Shown one piece after another: positions 1-8,573 of a stretch of DNA of 32,890 bases; positions within the stretch are counted from its first letter, which is position 1, and every line of letters begins with the position of its first letter. This stretch comes from CAZHRJ01 sp964534765. Its GTDB lineage: Bacteria; Lindowbacteria; 2-12-FULL-62-27. The position numbers and the translations under genes were made by a program. The stretch spans positions 1-32,890 of the forward strand of contig CAZHRJ010000017.1 of NCBI GenBank assembly GCA_964534765.1. The letters run 5' to 3'. The notes under the pieces were generated by a model. It saw only the letters and a list, made by a program, of their open reading frames with translations, was not told where the DNA came from and made no database searches.

Positions 1-1
1 C

Positions 2-1519
2 TATCTCTACACAGCGGATCTGGGCCGGTTGGAGGCGCGGGACAGCCGAGCGGTTCAACTAACCATCCGAACCAGCAAGGCCTGGTCGACTGCCCGAAAA
101 ACATCGCCGGTGGAGGTGGAGCTGATCGTCATCCGGGAATTGAACTGGCCGTCGCGCAACGTCGGCGTCACCGCCAGATATCATTTGAAAAAGGCGCCCG
201 CTGACGATGACGGCAAGGGGGATAAAGGAAAGGACGATGACGAGGATAAAGGGGGCAAAGACGATGAAGACAACGATACGGATGAAGATGAAGAAGATGA
301 TGCGGAGGCGGATGTGGCTGAAGTCGAGTTTGGAGACCAGCCCGCCAGCCTGCCGAATCCGGTGAAGATGAACCGTGATCGAGTGGAAGAGATTCTGGCG
401 GATCTGGAAAAAGTTGAGTGGGTGAAGACGTCCCAGGCAGAGAACCCGCAGGCCGTTTTGAATCGCCGCCGTGCCGTGCGCGGCCTTGTCACCGGCGCGG
501 TCAGAGGCGGGCAGGTCACGATCATCGAGGTCTCCGGCGGCCGGCGCGGCAAACTGGCGGACATTCAGGTAACAGACTCGGGTGAGTTTGAGTCTCCCGA
601 ATTACCGCCTGACGCCGAGACCGTCATTGTTCGAATCGAGGTACCCCAGGCCCGGCCGGTCTTCAAGCAATTGGAACTTTCCAAGGGGTCACTGATCCAT
701 CAATTGAGCGCAATCCGCGTCGATACGTTTGATGCGCGCCGCGCGATGTCGCTCCGGGTCGACACCCCGGAGATGGGTCAGGAAGCGGTCCGAGGAGAGG
801 GCGCGGCCCGGTCACGGATTGACATACCGGCGTCGGCCCTGGCCCGGCAATTTTACATCACGCTGCGGGAGAGCATCGATCTGGACACGCTGACGCGCCT
901 TGCGGCCGCGCGGGGCCAGCGGGTTCTGTCTGCGACGGAATACGTATTACTGGACGCATCGACCGGGGAAGAAATTCATGACGGCTTCAAGAAAAAGATT
1001 CGGATAGCTTTTTCACTGGCGGGACTCAGCCCGGCGGAGCGAGCGGGCATATCGCACTACAATCCGGCGACCGGACAATTTGAGGAAGTTGTAACTGAGT
1101 TGGAATTCCGGACAGGAGAAATTGTGTCGGACGTTGATCATTTCTCGACTTATGTGTCGCTGGCCTCTCCGGCGCCATCCGCGGCCGCTTCCGCGCCCGT
1201 CTATACCGATTTTTCACAGATTCTTGTATATCCAAATCCATATCATGCGTCCTACGGGACGAATCGGATTGTATTTGAGTATTTGCCGGCGAATACCCAT
1301 CTGACCCTTTTCACGATAGCCGGCGAGACAGTGCGGGAAATCATCAACGACGGCTCGGGCGACGTCAACGGTTCGACCCGCGGAGGCGCGTTAAGCGCCC
1401 ACATCGGCTGGGATCTGACCAACCGCTCGGGCCGGCCTGTGGCGAGCGGGATGTATTTGTATCTGCTGAGGGACAACCAAGGGAACCGAAAGACCGGACG
1501 AGTTGGGATCGTCCGATAA
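2..1519 (+). CDS. C-terminal part of a surface/secreted protein with FlgD/T9SS-type Ig domain (5' end outside window)
   Basis: The frame is open to the left window edge, so the gene starts upstream and only about 506 residues are seen. In order they show a beta-rich region, a very acidic Asp/Glu/Lys/Gly low-complexity linker (bases ~200-325), a carboxypeptidase-regulatory-like segment (~470-740), a region ending in 'DHFSTYVSL' (~1133-1170) of the kind found near the end of large repeat adhesins, and a final ~90-residue domain with 'VYPNPY', 'GWDLTNRSGRPVASGMYLY' and a closing 'GRVGIVR'. This last pattern is that of FlgD Ig-like / type IX secretion C-terminal domains, which anchor or sort exported proteins. 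No catalytic motif is visible. Role as an extracellular or cell-surface protein is inferred. The stop lies 30 bases before the next start, so it is probably co-transcribed with the protease gene. Confidence 0.75.
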   Translation, partial: YLYTADLGRLEARDSRAVQLTIRTSKAWSTARKTSPVEVELIVIRELNWPSRNVGVTARYHLKKAPADDDGKGDKGKDDDEDKGGKDDEDNDTDEDEEDDAEADVAEVEFGDQPASLPNPVKMNRDRVEEILADLEKVEWVKTSQAENPQAVLNRRRAVRGLVTGAVRGGQVTIIEVSGGRRGKLADIQVTDSGEFESPELPPDAETVIVRIEVPQARPVFKQLELSKGSLIHQLSAIRVDTFDARRAMSLRVDTPEMGQEAVRGEGAARSRIDIPASALARQFYITLRESIDLDTLTRLAAARGQRVLSATEYVLLDASTGEEIHDGFKKKIRIAFSLAGLSPAERAGISHYNPATGQFEEVVTELEFRTGEIVSDVDHFSTYVSLASPAPSAAASAPVYTDFSQILVYPNPYHASYGTNRIVFEYLPANTHLTLFTIAGETVREIINDGSGDVNGSTRGGALSAHIGWDLTNRSGRPVASGMYLYLLRDNQGNRKTGRVGIVR

Positions 1520-1549
1520 ACCATGAGGCATCCGAAGGAGGAGATTACC

Positions 1550-2269
1550 ATGTTCAGACAGGCCAACCGACATAGATGGGTGTGGGTACTGGCGCTGGCT
1601 GTTTTTTTCTCCGCCACCCCCGAACTCCGTGCGGGCCAGCCGGCCGTATCGCTGTATCGCTGGCAGGACGATGATTTTCCGTTGAGCTACCGGCAAAACG
1701 TATCGAAAGTTCCGGAGTCCATGCGGTCGACCTTTCTGGAGTACGGCCGGATTGGCATCGAGGACTGGGCGGCGGTTGCCGGGTCCAGGATGACGTCGTG
1801 TTACCGCGGGGCGACCACGAGCCGCGAAAAAACCGACGAAACGATTTTCGCCCGCTGGAACGAGTTGCCGACCGGCGTCGGCGGGTGGGCGTATTATCCG
1901 CCGGTGGGTGTGATCGAGTACAACAGCCGGTATGCCGCCGCCTACGATCGCGATCGGGACAATCTCAGGAATCTTACCCTGCACGAGAGCGGCCACGCGA
2001 TCGGATTCCCGCACTATTTTGACGAGGACTCGGTCATGGCCTACAAATACATTCCGTATCTCACCTCTTTTGACGTGGATCTGATCCGCTTGAATTATCC
2101 CGGCCAGAAAATCACGTCCGAGAGCTGCTGTTCCAAGTCGGACACGCTTCTGGTGACCGCGCCGGTGACAGGGTCCAGATTATCCGCACCGGCCGGCCAG
2201 TGGTGTTATGCGTCCTGGCTGGACGTGCCCGGTGACTATGAATCTGTGGGAGACGGTCATGGAAATTGA
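1550..2269 (+). CDS. Secreted matrixin-like (metzincin, M10-type) zinc metalloprotease
   Basis: This 239-residue protein carries the extended zinc motif HESGHAIGFPH (His145, Glu146, His149, His155), followed by a Met-turn-like SVM around residue 163. That combination defines metzincin peptidases, and the spacing fits the matrixin group. An N-terminal hydrophobic stretch (about residues 10-27, ending near an Ala) looks like a signal peptide, so it should act outside the cytoplasm. The ATG at 1550 is chosen over the in-frame ATG at 1523 because AAGGAGG (1535-1541) lies 8 bases upstream and the product then begins with a proper signal sequence. It is short for the family and has no obvious propeptide Cys switch. 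The end overlaps the next gene, suggesting the two are translated together. Substrate unknown. Confidence 0.8.
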   Translation: MFRQANRHRWVWVLALAVFFSATPELRAGQPAVSLYRWQDDDFPLSYRQNVSKVPESMRSTFLEYGRIGIEDWAAVAGSRMTSCYRGATTSREKTDETIFARWNELPTGVGGWAYYPPVGVIEYNSRYAAAYDRDRDNLRNLTLHESGHAIGFPHYFDEDSVMAYKYIPYLTSFDVDLIRLNYPGQKITSESCCSKSDTLLVTAPVTGSRLSAPAGQWCYASWLDVPGDYESVGDGHGN

Positions 2270-3242
2270 ATCCAATCGGTATGTTTTTCATCGGCTTTCG
2301 ACTCTCAGGGTTTTCTTGTGGCTATGCTTATGCGGCCCCATTCCCGTCCAGGCCATTCATCTCGATCATATCGACCTGCCAACGATGTCGGCCGAATCCA
2401 GACTCATCGTCCATGGCGAAGTCGCGTCGACCCGCGCGTTTTACGATACGGACCGGGGGGCCGTCATGACTGAGGTGAAACTTGCGGTTGCTGAAACGCT
2501 GAAGGCCGCCCCGGAACCGTCGGGTGTGGTGACGTTTGTCATACCGGGCGGAGTCCACCGCGGAGTGGATTGGGCCGGTCCGGGCCTGCCGACGCTCCGG
2601 ACGGGCGAATCGGTTTTGGTCTTTTTGGAGGCCGTCGGCGGCCGGATCTGGCCCTATGGTCTGCCTCTGGGGATTTTCAGGCAGTCCGAATCCGCCGATG
2701 GGCAGATGTTGTTGAAGAGAGACTTGCGGGAAGCCCACGTGACGGATCCGAAGCGGCGATCCGTCGAGGTCAAAACGAAGCTCACGTATTATGATCTCGC
2801 CGGATTCAAAGAAAAAGTCCGTGAGCATATCGGGGCTGCCATCCACGCCCGGCCGTCCATGGAGCAGATGCACCTACAGTCCGACGCGACGATTGTCGGG
2901 AAAGTGAACTCGGTAAGAGTAAATGCCGATTCAGACCGGATCGTGGTAACCCGCGTGGAGCTGAGGGTGGACGAAGTGTACAAGGGAGATCGACTCGATT
3001 CCATTGTCATGGAATGGTCCGGAGGCGAGTTGCCGGAGGTTGCATACGAAGTGTATGACAAGCCGGTGTTTTCGAAGGGTGAGCAGGCGTTGGTTTTTCT
3101 AAAGAAGACAGCCGGCGGCTGGACCGTCCAGAGTGTGGAATCCAAGGTTTCGGGCCGTCGCCGGTCGGACGGCCGCTTTGAAGTTCTATTGCCGGGCGGC
3201 CGGATTGAGCTTCTGGAGGATATGACCTTTTTGAAACGGTAG
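2259..3242 (+). CDS. Exported protein with two tandem copies of an unrecognised beta-rich domain
   Basis: I do not recognise a named family. The 327-residue product begins with a likely signal peptide (hydrophobic run about residues 14-32). Two related segments follow, roughly residues 33-125 and 195-285. Each begins with a phrase of the type 'M..(E/Q)S(R/D)..IVHG(E/K)V', continues through strands resembling 'V(T/V)(E/R)V.L.V.E..K', and ends in 'GE..LVFL(E/K)'. This indicates an internal duplication. The ATG at 2259 is preferred over 2208 and 2238 because it has a GGAG-type Shine-Dalgarno (about 2248-2252) and gives a normal signal peptide. It overlaps the protease gene by 11 bases, so an accessory, substrate or inhibitor role is possible but unproven. 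No membrane segment follows the signal, so the protein should be exported. Confidence 0.6.
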   Translation: MEIESNRYVFHRLSTLRVFLWLCLCGPIPVQAIHLDHIDLPTMSAESRLIVHGEVASTRAFYDTDRGAVMTEVKLAVAETLKAAPEPSGVVTFVIPGGVHRGVDWAGPGLPTLRTGESVLVFLEAVGGRIWPYGLPLGIFRQSESADGQMLLKRDLREAHVTDPKRRSVEVKTKLTYYDLAGFKEKVREHIGAAIHARPSMEQMHLQSDATIVGKVNSVRVNADSDRIVVTRVELRVDEVYKGDRLDSIVMEWSGGELPEVAYEVYDKPVFSKGEQALVFLKKTAGGWTVQSVESKVSGRRRSDGRFEVLLPGGRIELLEDMTFLKR

Positions 3243-3262
3243 GGACAAAATCGCGCCGGATT

Positions 3263-3292
3263 CTGTCATTTGCCGAAAGTTTTTGCTACCTT
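3263..3292 (+). promoter_or_regulatory. Weak candidate promoter for the sugar operon
   Basis: CTGTCA (3263-3268) and TACCTT (3287-3292) are 18 bases apart, and the second ends 8 bases before the ATG at 3301. The boxes match the sigma70 consensus only partly. The placement, right against the start codon, resembles the stronger promoters at 13799, 14891 and 32311. There is no Shine-Dalgarno before this ATG, which fits a leaderless message. Confidence 0.3.
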
Positions 3293-3300
3293 ACCCGCTT

Positions 3301-4296
3301 ATGAAAGTGCTTGTGACCGGCGGCGCCGGGTTTATCGGTAGTCATTTAACGGAGCGGCTTCTTGCGGATGGCCACACGGTAACAGTGATTGACAATTTCA
3401 GCACCGGTCGGCCGGACAATTTATCGCATCTCAGGGAATCGACCGATCTGAGTGTGATTCAGGCGGATGTGTCGGAACCCGCGACGTATGAATCGCACCT
3501 GAAGGGTGTGGAATGGGTATTTCATCTGGCGGCCCTGGCGGACATTGTGCCGTCGATTGAGCGTCCGATGGAGTATTTCCGGTCGAACGTGGCCGGGACA
3601 ATCTCGCTGCTGGAATCGTGCCGGAAGGAAGGCGTGAATCGGTTTCTCTATTCGGCCTCGTCGTCCTGTTACGGCATCCCGGATGTTTATCCGACGCCGG
3701 AGACATCTCCGATCCGCCCGCAATATCCCTATGCGCTGACCAAATATCTTGGTGAGGAGTGCGTACTGCACTGGGCGCAGATCTACAAACTCCCCGCGAT
3801 GGCGCTTCGGCTTTTCAACGTCTACGGCCCACGGTCCCGCACCTCCGGCACCTACGGCGCGGTGTTTGGGGTATTTCTGGCGCAGAAGCTGAAGGGCCAG
3901 CCGTTCACCGTTGTGGGCGACGGTTCGCAGGTGAGGGACTTCACGTTTGTGACGGATGTGGTGGACGCCTTTATCACGGCGGCCCGATCAGACATTCGCA
4001 ACGAAGCGATGAATGTCGGGTCGGGCGGTCCGGTCAGCGTGAACCGCCTGGTGGAGCTGCTCGAAGGCGAAGTCGTGCGTATCCCGAAGCGTCCCGGCGA
4101 GCCGGACCGGACGCACGCGGACATCACAAAAATTCAGCGCCGGCTGAGCTGGCGGCCGAAGGTCAGGATAGAAGAGGGTGTGAAAGAAATGTTGCGAAAC
4201 ATCGATTACTGGCGGACCGCGCCCGTCTGGACGCCCGATACGATTGCCGTCGCGACCCGCGACTGGTTTCGGTATCTGACGCCGACCGCGAGCTGA
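3301..4296 (+). CDS. NAD-dependent sugar epimerase/dehydratase (extended SDR, GalE-like)
   Basis: This cytoplasmic enzyme of 331 residues has the Rossmann motif GGAGFIGSH (residues 7-15) at the extreme N-terminus, an SSSCYG strand, and the catalytic Tyr144-x3-Lys148 (YALTK). These mark extended short-chain dehydrogenases acting on nucleotide sugars, such as UDP-hexose 4-epimerases and dehydratases. Exact substrate cannot be read from sequence. The ATG at 3301 is chosen over the upstream in-frame TTG at 3283 because the Rossmann strand must start at the N-terminus. It is the first gene of a ten-gene unit running to 13700, with 15 bases to the next start. The 58 bases before it carry only a weak promoter candidate. 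Confidence is high for family and low for substrate. Confidence 0.85.
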   Translation: MKVLVTGGAGFIGSHLTERLLADGHTVTVIDNFSTGRPDNLSHLRESTDLSVIQADVSEPATYESHLKGVEWVFHLAALADIVPSIERPMEYFRSNVAGTISLLESCRKEGVNRFLYSASSSCYGIPDVYPTPETSPIRPQYPYALTKYLGEECVLHWAQIYKLPAMALRLFNVYGPRSRTSGTYGAVFGVFLAQKLKGQPFTVVGDGSQVRDFTFVTDVVDAFITAARSDIRNEAMNVGSGGPVSVNRLVELLEGEVVRIPKRPGEPDRTHADITKIQRRLSWRPKVRIEEGVKEMLRNIDYWRTAPVWTPDTIAVATRDWFRYLTPTAS

Positions 4297-4311
4297 CCGA
4301 AAGGACCCGAC

Positions 4312-5838
4312 ATGGAGACTCGCCAGAAAATCCAGCCAATCGAGACCCTGGCCGGGATTCTTGAAGCGGAGAAGCGCTCCGGCAAAAAGGTGGCGATGTG
4401 TCATGGTGTTTTTGACCTGATGCATCCAGGTCACGTTCTGCATTTCAAGGCCGCCCGACAGTTCGGCGACCTGCTGGTGATCACCGTCACGCCGGACCAC
4501 TTCGTGAATAAAGGCCCCGGCCGCCCGGTCTTCAGTCACCGGCTTCGGATGGAGACCCTGGCCGCTCTCGAAAGCGTCGATTATGTTGCCCTGAATGAGT
4601 GGCCGACGGCGGTGGAGACGATCCATAAACTCAAACCCGATTTTTATGTCAAAGGCAGTGAATACTCGAATGCCGCGTCGGACATCACGGGAAAGATCGT
4701 CGAGGAGGAGACCGCGGTGAAATCGGTGGGCGGCCGGCTGGTCTTCACCCACGAGGAGACGTACAGTTCCAGCGCTCTCATCAACCAGTATTTCAGCAAA
4801 CTGCCGCCCCGGGCCGACACGTTTTTAAGGGAATTCCGGCAAAAGCACACGGCCAGGGACGTCCTGGAAGCCCTTCAGGGACTATCCGACATCCGGGTGC
4901 TGGTGGTTGGAGAAGCGATTGTGGACCAGTATTGTTACTGCACGCCACTGGGCAAGTCCCCAAAAGAGACGATCATCGCCACGAAGTATTCGTCCGAGGA
5001 AAACTTCGCCGGCGGGTCATTGGCGATCGCCAACCACATTGCGGGGTTTTGCAAGCAGACGACGCTGGTGACCTATCTGGGCCAGGAGACCCGTTATGAC
5101 GAATTCATCCGATCGAAACTGCGGTCCAACATCCAGTTTCAGCCTGTCCGCGCCGACGACCGGCCGACGATCACCAAGAGGCGGTATGTGGAGCCGACCT
5201 TTTTGACAAAAATGTTTGAGATCCAGTATCTGGACGACACGCCATTACCGGATTATCTGGAAAAAGCCGTGATGGTGGAACTGGATCGGGAGTTGGCGCG
5301 GCATGATCTGGTCGTCGTGGCCGATTTTGGTCACGGGCTATTGACGGACGGTATCCGGGACCGGTTATCGAATTCGGGCAAGTTCATGGCGGTCAACACT
5401 CAGACCAACAGCGCCAACCTGGGATTTAACCCGGCCACCAAGTATCGCCGGACCGATTTTGTGTGTCTGCACGAGGGGGAACTCAAGCTGGCTCTGAGGG
5501 CCCAGTACGGCGACGTGCAGGAGCTGGCCGCGCGGCTGAGATCGTCGGTAAACGCGCAGAGCCTCATGGTCACGCGTGGTCCGCTGGGGTCGCTCTACAT
5601 TCAGAAAAATGGCGCCTACAGTGAGGCTCCAGCCCTATCGATCCGGATTGTCGACCGGGTCGGCGCCGGCGACACTTTTTTTGCGCTCACGTCGCCCTGC
5701 GTCTACAAGGGATATTCTCCGGACATCACCGGTTTTATCGGAAACTGCGCGGGCGCGATGGCGGTGGAGACAGTCTGCAACCGGGAGCCGATTGATCCGA
5801 CGGCCTTTCAAAAATTTGTGAGTCATCTGCTAGCGTGA
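4312..5838 (+). CDS. Bifunctional sugar-phosphate nucleotidyltransferase / PfkB-type kinase (HldE-like, domains in reverse order)
   Basis: Residues ~1-150 form a cytidylyltransferase-type domain with HPGH (38-41), a VKGSEY segment and a GG.L.F.....SSS tail, as in the HldE/RfaE adenylyltransferase half. Residues ~195-508 form a PfkB/ribokinase domain with GGSLAIANH near the start and GAGD (about 451-454) holding the catalytic Asp, as in the heptose-7-phosphate kinase half. Known HldE has the kinase first and the transferase second; here the order is reversed. By family it should phosphorylate a heptose 7-phosphate (or similar sugar phosphate) and add a nucleotide to the 1-phosphate. AAAGGA (4300-4305) is a good ribosome-binding site for the ATG. 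The next gene, a GmhA-like isomerase, overlaps by 4 bases, which supports a heptose pathway. Whether ADP or another nucleotide is used is not visible. Confidence 0.85.
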   Translation: METRQKIQPIETLAGILEAEKRSGKKVAMCHGVFDLMHPGHVLHFKAARQFGDLLVITVTPDHFVNKGPGRPVFSHRLRMETLAALESVDYVALNEWPTAVETIHKLKPDFYVKGSEYSNAASDITGKIVEEETAVKSVGGRLVFTHEETYSSSALINQYFSKLPPRADTFLREFRQKHTARDVLEALQGLSDIRVLVVGEAIVDQYCYCTPLGKSPKETIIATKYSSEENFAGGSLAIANHIAGFCKQTTLVTYLGQETRYDEFIRSKLRSNIQFQPVRADDRPTITKRRYVEPTFLTKMFEIQYLDDTPLPDYLEKAVMVELDRELARHDLVVVADFGHGLLTDGIRDRLSNSGKFMAVNTQTNSANLGFNPATKYRRTDFVCLHEGELKLALRAQYGDVQELAARLRSSVNAQSLMVTRGPLGSLYIQKNGAYSEAPALSIRIVDRVGAGDTFFALTSPCVYKGYSPDITGFIGNCAGAMAVETVCNREPIDPTAFQKFVSHLLA

Positions 5839-6455
5839 CGACTTCCAAAGGATCGCGCGCGGCGGGTTTTCTGGGGGACCTGACGCATCTTCGAAAAATC
5901 ACCCGGGTCACCGCGCGCGCGGGCAAACGCATCCCTTTGTCCGATGGTCTGGGCCGGGCTTTGAAGACCATCGAGTACGCCGGCCAATCTGGGCGCAAAG
6001 TCATTTTCATCGGCAATGGCGGCAGCGCGGCCATCGCGAGCCACATGGCGATCGATTACTGGAAAAACGGCGGAATCCGCGCGATCGCGTTCAATGACGC
6101 CAGTTTGCTGACCTGTATCGGCAACGATTTTGGATTTGAGCGGCTGTTTGCCGAGCCGGTCCGGAGGTTTGCCGAATCCGGGGATGTTCTGGTGGCGGTC
6201 AGCAGCGGCGGCCGATCGAAAAATATTTTGAACGGCGTGTCGGCCGCGCGGGAAAAAAAGTGCCGGGTCATCACCTATTCCGGATTTGACGACACCAACC
6301 CGCTTCGGTCGCTCGGCGATCTCAATTTCCACGTCCCGTCCCATTCCTACGCCTATGTCGAGGTCTCACATCTTTCGCTCATCCATTCGCTCCTGGAGGA
6401 GCGGATGCTCTTGAGAAAATCGCCGGGAGCAAGCCCATTAACCGTCCGGGGATGA
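5835..6455 (+). CDS. gmhA: SIS-domain phosphoheptose isomerase-like protein
   Basis: The 206-residue product has the sugar-isomerase signature GNGGSAA (60-66) followed by SHM..D (69-74), then SSGGRS for phosphate binding, and a C-terminal VEVSHLSLIHSL helix carrying the His pair expected in GmhA. GmhA converts sedoheptulose 7-phosphate to D-glycero-D-manno-heptose 7-phosphate, the substrate of the kinase encoded just before. The E. coli enzyme has Glu at the zinc-site position that appears as Asp74 here, so metal binding or substrate may differ; a DiaA-like role is less likely given the context. It begins at a GTG overlapping the previous TGA (GTGA, 5835-5838) with no clear Shine-Dalgarno, so translation is probably coupled. 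Confidence 0.75.
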   Translation: MTTSKGSRAAGFLGDLTHLRKITRVTARAGKRIPLSDGLGRALKTIEYAGQSGRKVIFIGNGGSAAIASHMAIDYWKNGGIRAIAFNDASLLTCIGNDFGFERLFAEPVRRFAESGDVLVAVSSGGRSKNILNGVSAAREKKCRVITYSGFDDTNPLRSLGDLNFHVPSHSYAYVEVSHLSLIHSLLEERMLLRKSPGASPLTVRG

Positions 6456-7450
6456 GATTGCCAAAGGTGGCCATCACCGGCGGCGCCGGATATGTCGGGA
6501 GCGCTCTGGCGCCGCATCTGATCGGGCTTGGCTATGAGGTCACGGTGATCGATTTGTGTTTATATGGAGAGGGTATTTTTGAAGAACACCAGGGTCATGG
6601 GCGGCTGCGTCTGATCAAAGGCGACATCCGGGACGAGTCGGCGTTAGAGGAGGCGTTTGCGGGGTCAGACGCGATCATTCATCTGGCCTGTATTTCGAAT
6701 GATCCGAGTTTCGAGTTGGATCCGGGTCTTGGAAAATCGATCAATTACGACGCGTTTGCGGGTATTTTACGAGTCGCGAAGCGGTCCGGCGCGCGCCGGC
6801 TGATCTACGCGTCGAGTTCAAGCGTTTATGGATTGCGGGATGAACCCAATGTCAAAGAGGGCAGTCCCTGCACGCCGCTGACCGATTATTCGAAATACAA
6901 ACTGCTCTGCGAGGAGGATCTGAAGCGCGCCGATCTGGGCCACGGCGAATACGTGATCATTCGTCCGGCGACTGTTTGTGGATACGCCCCGCGGCTTCGT
7001 TTGGATCTGACGGTCAACATTCTGACGACCCACGCGCTGGTTCGAGGCGAGATCACCGTTCTCGGCGGCGACCAGCTTCGGCCGAACATCAACATCAAGG
7101 ACATGGTCGAGGCCTACCGGGTTTTGTTGGAATCTCCGTCGGAGAAAATTCAGGGGGAGACATTCAACGCCGGTTATGAGAACCACTCCGTGATGGCGAT
7201 TGCCGAGATGGTGAAAAAGGAAGTGGGGGAATCCACCGTCAAGATCAAAGTCGAGCCGAGCGTCGATCACCGATCCTATCACATCAATTCGGACAAAATC
7301 ACTCAGCGGCTGGGATTCCGCGCTCAGAACACCATCAGCGACGCCGTTCGGTCACTGGTTGACGCGTATCGCGCGGGAAAAATCCCGAACGCGATGGATG
7401 ATCCCCGGTATTACAACATCAAAACGATGCAGAGGGTGGGTCTCAGATGA
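6452..7450 (+). CDS. NAD-dependent epimerase/dehydratase (nucleotide-sugar type)
   Basis: A 332-residue extended SDR. It has the N-terminal Rossmann motif GGAGYVGSAL (about residues 10-19), an SSSSVYG strand, and the catalytic pair Tyr146-x3-Lys150 (YSKYK). A 'RPNINIKDM' segment matches the place where these enzymes bind the nucleotide sugar before the C-terminal domain. Coming straight after the HldE-like and GmhA-like genes, it may act on an NDP-heptose (as HldD or a 4-epimerase would), but no residue proves this. Start and stop overlap with both neighbours (ATGA at 6452 and at 7447), so the four genes from 4312 should be made in step. Confidence 0.85.
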   Translation: MRLPKVAITGGAGYVGSALAPHLIGLGYEVTVIDLCLYGEGIFEEHQGHGRLRLIKGDIRDESALEEAFAGSDAIIHLACISNDPSFELDPGLGKSINYDAFAGILRVAKRSGARRLIYASSSSVYGLRDEPNVKEGSPCTPLTDYSKYKLLCEEDLKRADLGHGEYVIIRPATVCGYAPRLRLDLTVNILTTHALVRGEITVLGGDQLRPNINIKDMVEAYRVLLESPSEKIQGETFNAGYENHSVMAIAEMVKKEVGESTVKIKVEPSVDHRSYHINSDKITQRLGFRAQNTISDAVRSLVDAYRAGKIPNAMDDPRYYNIKTMQRVGLR

Positions 7451-8569
7451 CCGCGCAAAAATCGTGGAAAGTCCGATTTTCGTATCTTCCCGAGCAGTTC
7501 GCCCATCCGGACGAGATCCTGGCCGAGATTCGCCGCCACCTGGTCAAGTGTGAGTTCACGCTGGGCCCGGAGGTGGACCAATTTGAGAAATCATTCGCGG
7601 CCATGATCGGCACGAAATACGCCGTCGGCGTCAATTCCGGCACGGACGCGCTGAAATTGGGTCTCAAGGCGGCGGGCGTGGGATACGGGGATGAGGTGAT
7701 CACCGCGGCGAACACGTTTATCGCGACGGTCGGCGCGATTGCGGAGATCGGCGCCAAGCCGGTTCTGGTGGATGTGACACCCTACTTCACGATGGATCCG
7801 ACGCTGATAGAGGCCGCGATCACGCCGCGAACGAAGGCNNNNNNNNNNGCATCTGATGGGCGAGGCGGCCGACATGTCTCCGATCATGGAGATCGCCCGG
7901 CGCAAGAATCTGAAAGTTGTCGAGGATGCCTGTCAGGCGATTCTGGCAAAAATCGACGGCAAGACCGCCGGAACCTTTGGCGACGCCGCCGGTTACAGTC
8001 TGCATCCGCTGAAGAATCTGAATGTCTGGGGCGACGCGGGAATCGTCGTAACGAACTCCGAAGAGATCAATCACCGGCTTCGGCTGCTTCGCAATCACGG
8101 TCTCATCAACCGGGACGAGGTGGAGATCCTCGGCCACAACAGCCGGCTGGACTCGATCCAGGCCGTCGTCGGCAACTGGGTGATCCGGCAGGTGGACGAG
8201 ATCACGAACCGGCGGATTGCCAACGCCGCGCTCTATGACCAGGGATTTGCCGAGCTGGCCGGCCACATCACGATTCCGCCGCGCCGGCCGAATGTCCGGC
8301 GGGTATTTCATCTGTACATAGTGGAAGCGCGCCGCCGGGACGATCTGTACGCGTATTTGCAGGAGGAGGGGGTTGAATCCAAGATCCACTATCCGATTCC
8401 GCTCTATCTGCAAAAGGGACTGGCGCATCTGGGATACCGCAAGGGCGATTTCCCGGAGGCCGACCGGCAGGCCAAATGCATCATCACGTTCCCGGACGAT
8501 CAGCACCTGACGGCCGACCAGGTGATGTATGCGATCGACAGAGTCCGGGAGTTTTACAAGCGGGGATAA
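7447..8569 (+). CDS. DegT/DnrJ/EryC1/StrS PLP-dependent sugar aminotransferase (interrupted by assembly gap)
   Basis: Two reading frames, 7447-7838 and from 7850, together encode one DegT-family aminotransferase of about 375 residues. The first part has 'NSGTDALKLGLKA' and 'EVITAANTFIATV'. The second has 'VVEDACQA' and the PLP-lysine region 'HPLKNLNVWGDAG'. These enzymes transfer an amino group from glutamate to a keto group on an NDP-sugar. The 'KNL..(W)GDAG' form is commonest in 3-aminosugar enzymes, a weak hint. The frame change falls exactly at the ten Ns. The tandem paralogue (TKAILPVHL at the same place) shows that twelve missing bases would join the halves cleanly, so this is a gap-size artefact and not a real frameshift. 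The start overlaps the previous stop (ATGA). Confidence 0.85.
7839..7848. other. Assembly gap (10 N)
   Basis: Ten undetermined bases inside the first DegT aminotransferase gene. Alignment by eye with the paralogue at 8574 predicts four residues plus partial codons here, that is twelve bases, so the run of ten is probably a placeholder. Confidence 0.95.
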
Positions 8570-8573
8570 TCTG

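Noticed and set aside
181..564. 127-codon minus-strand frame rich in Ser
   Set aside because: It is the complement of the acidic linker of the surface-protein gene; its Ser runs mirror Asp/Glu codons, and it has no start signal.
1391..2014. 207-codon minus-strand frame
   Set aside because: It lies across the surface-protein end and the protease gene, whose zinc motif is clear; composition is that of a GC-rich antisense shadow.
3988..4752. 254-codon minus-strand frame
   Set aside because: It is antisense to the epimerase and the HldE-like gene, both with full catalytic motifs.
7839..7848. Real frameshift or pseudogene in the first DegT aminotransferase
   Set aside because: The frame change coincides exactly with the N run, and the paralogue predicts that twelve bases restore one frame.
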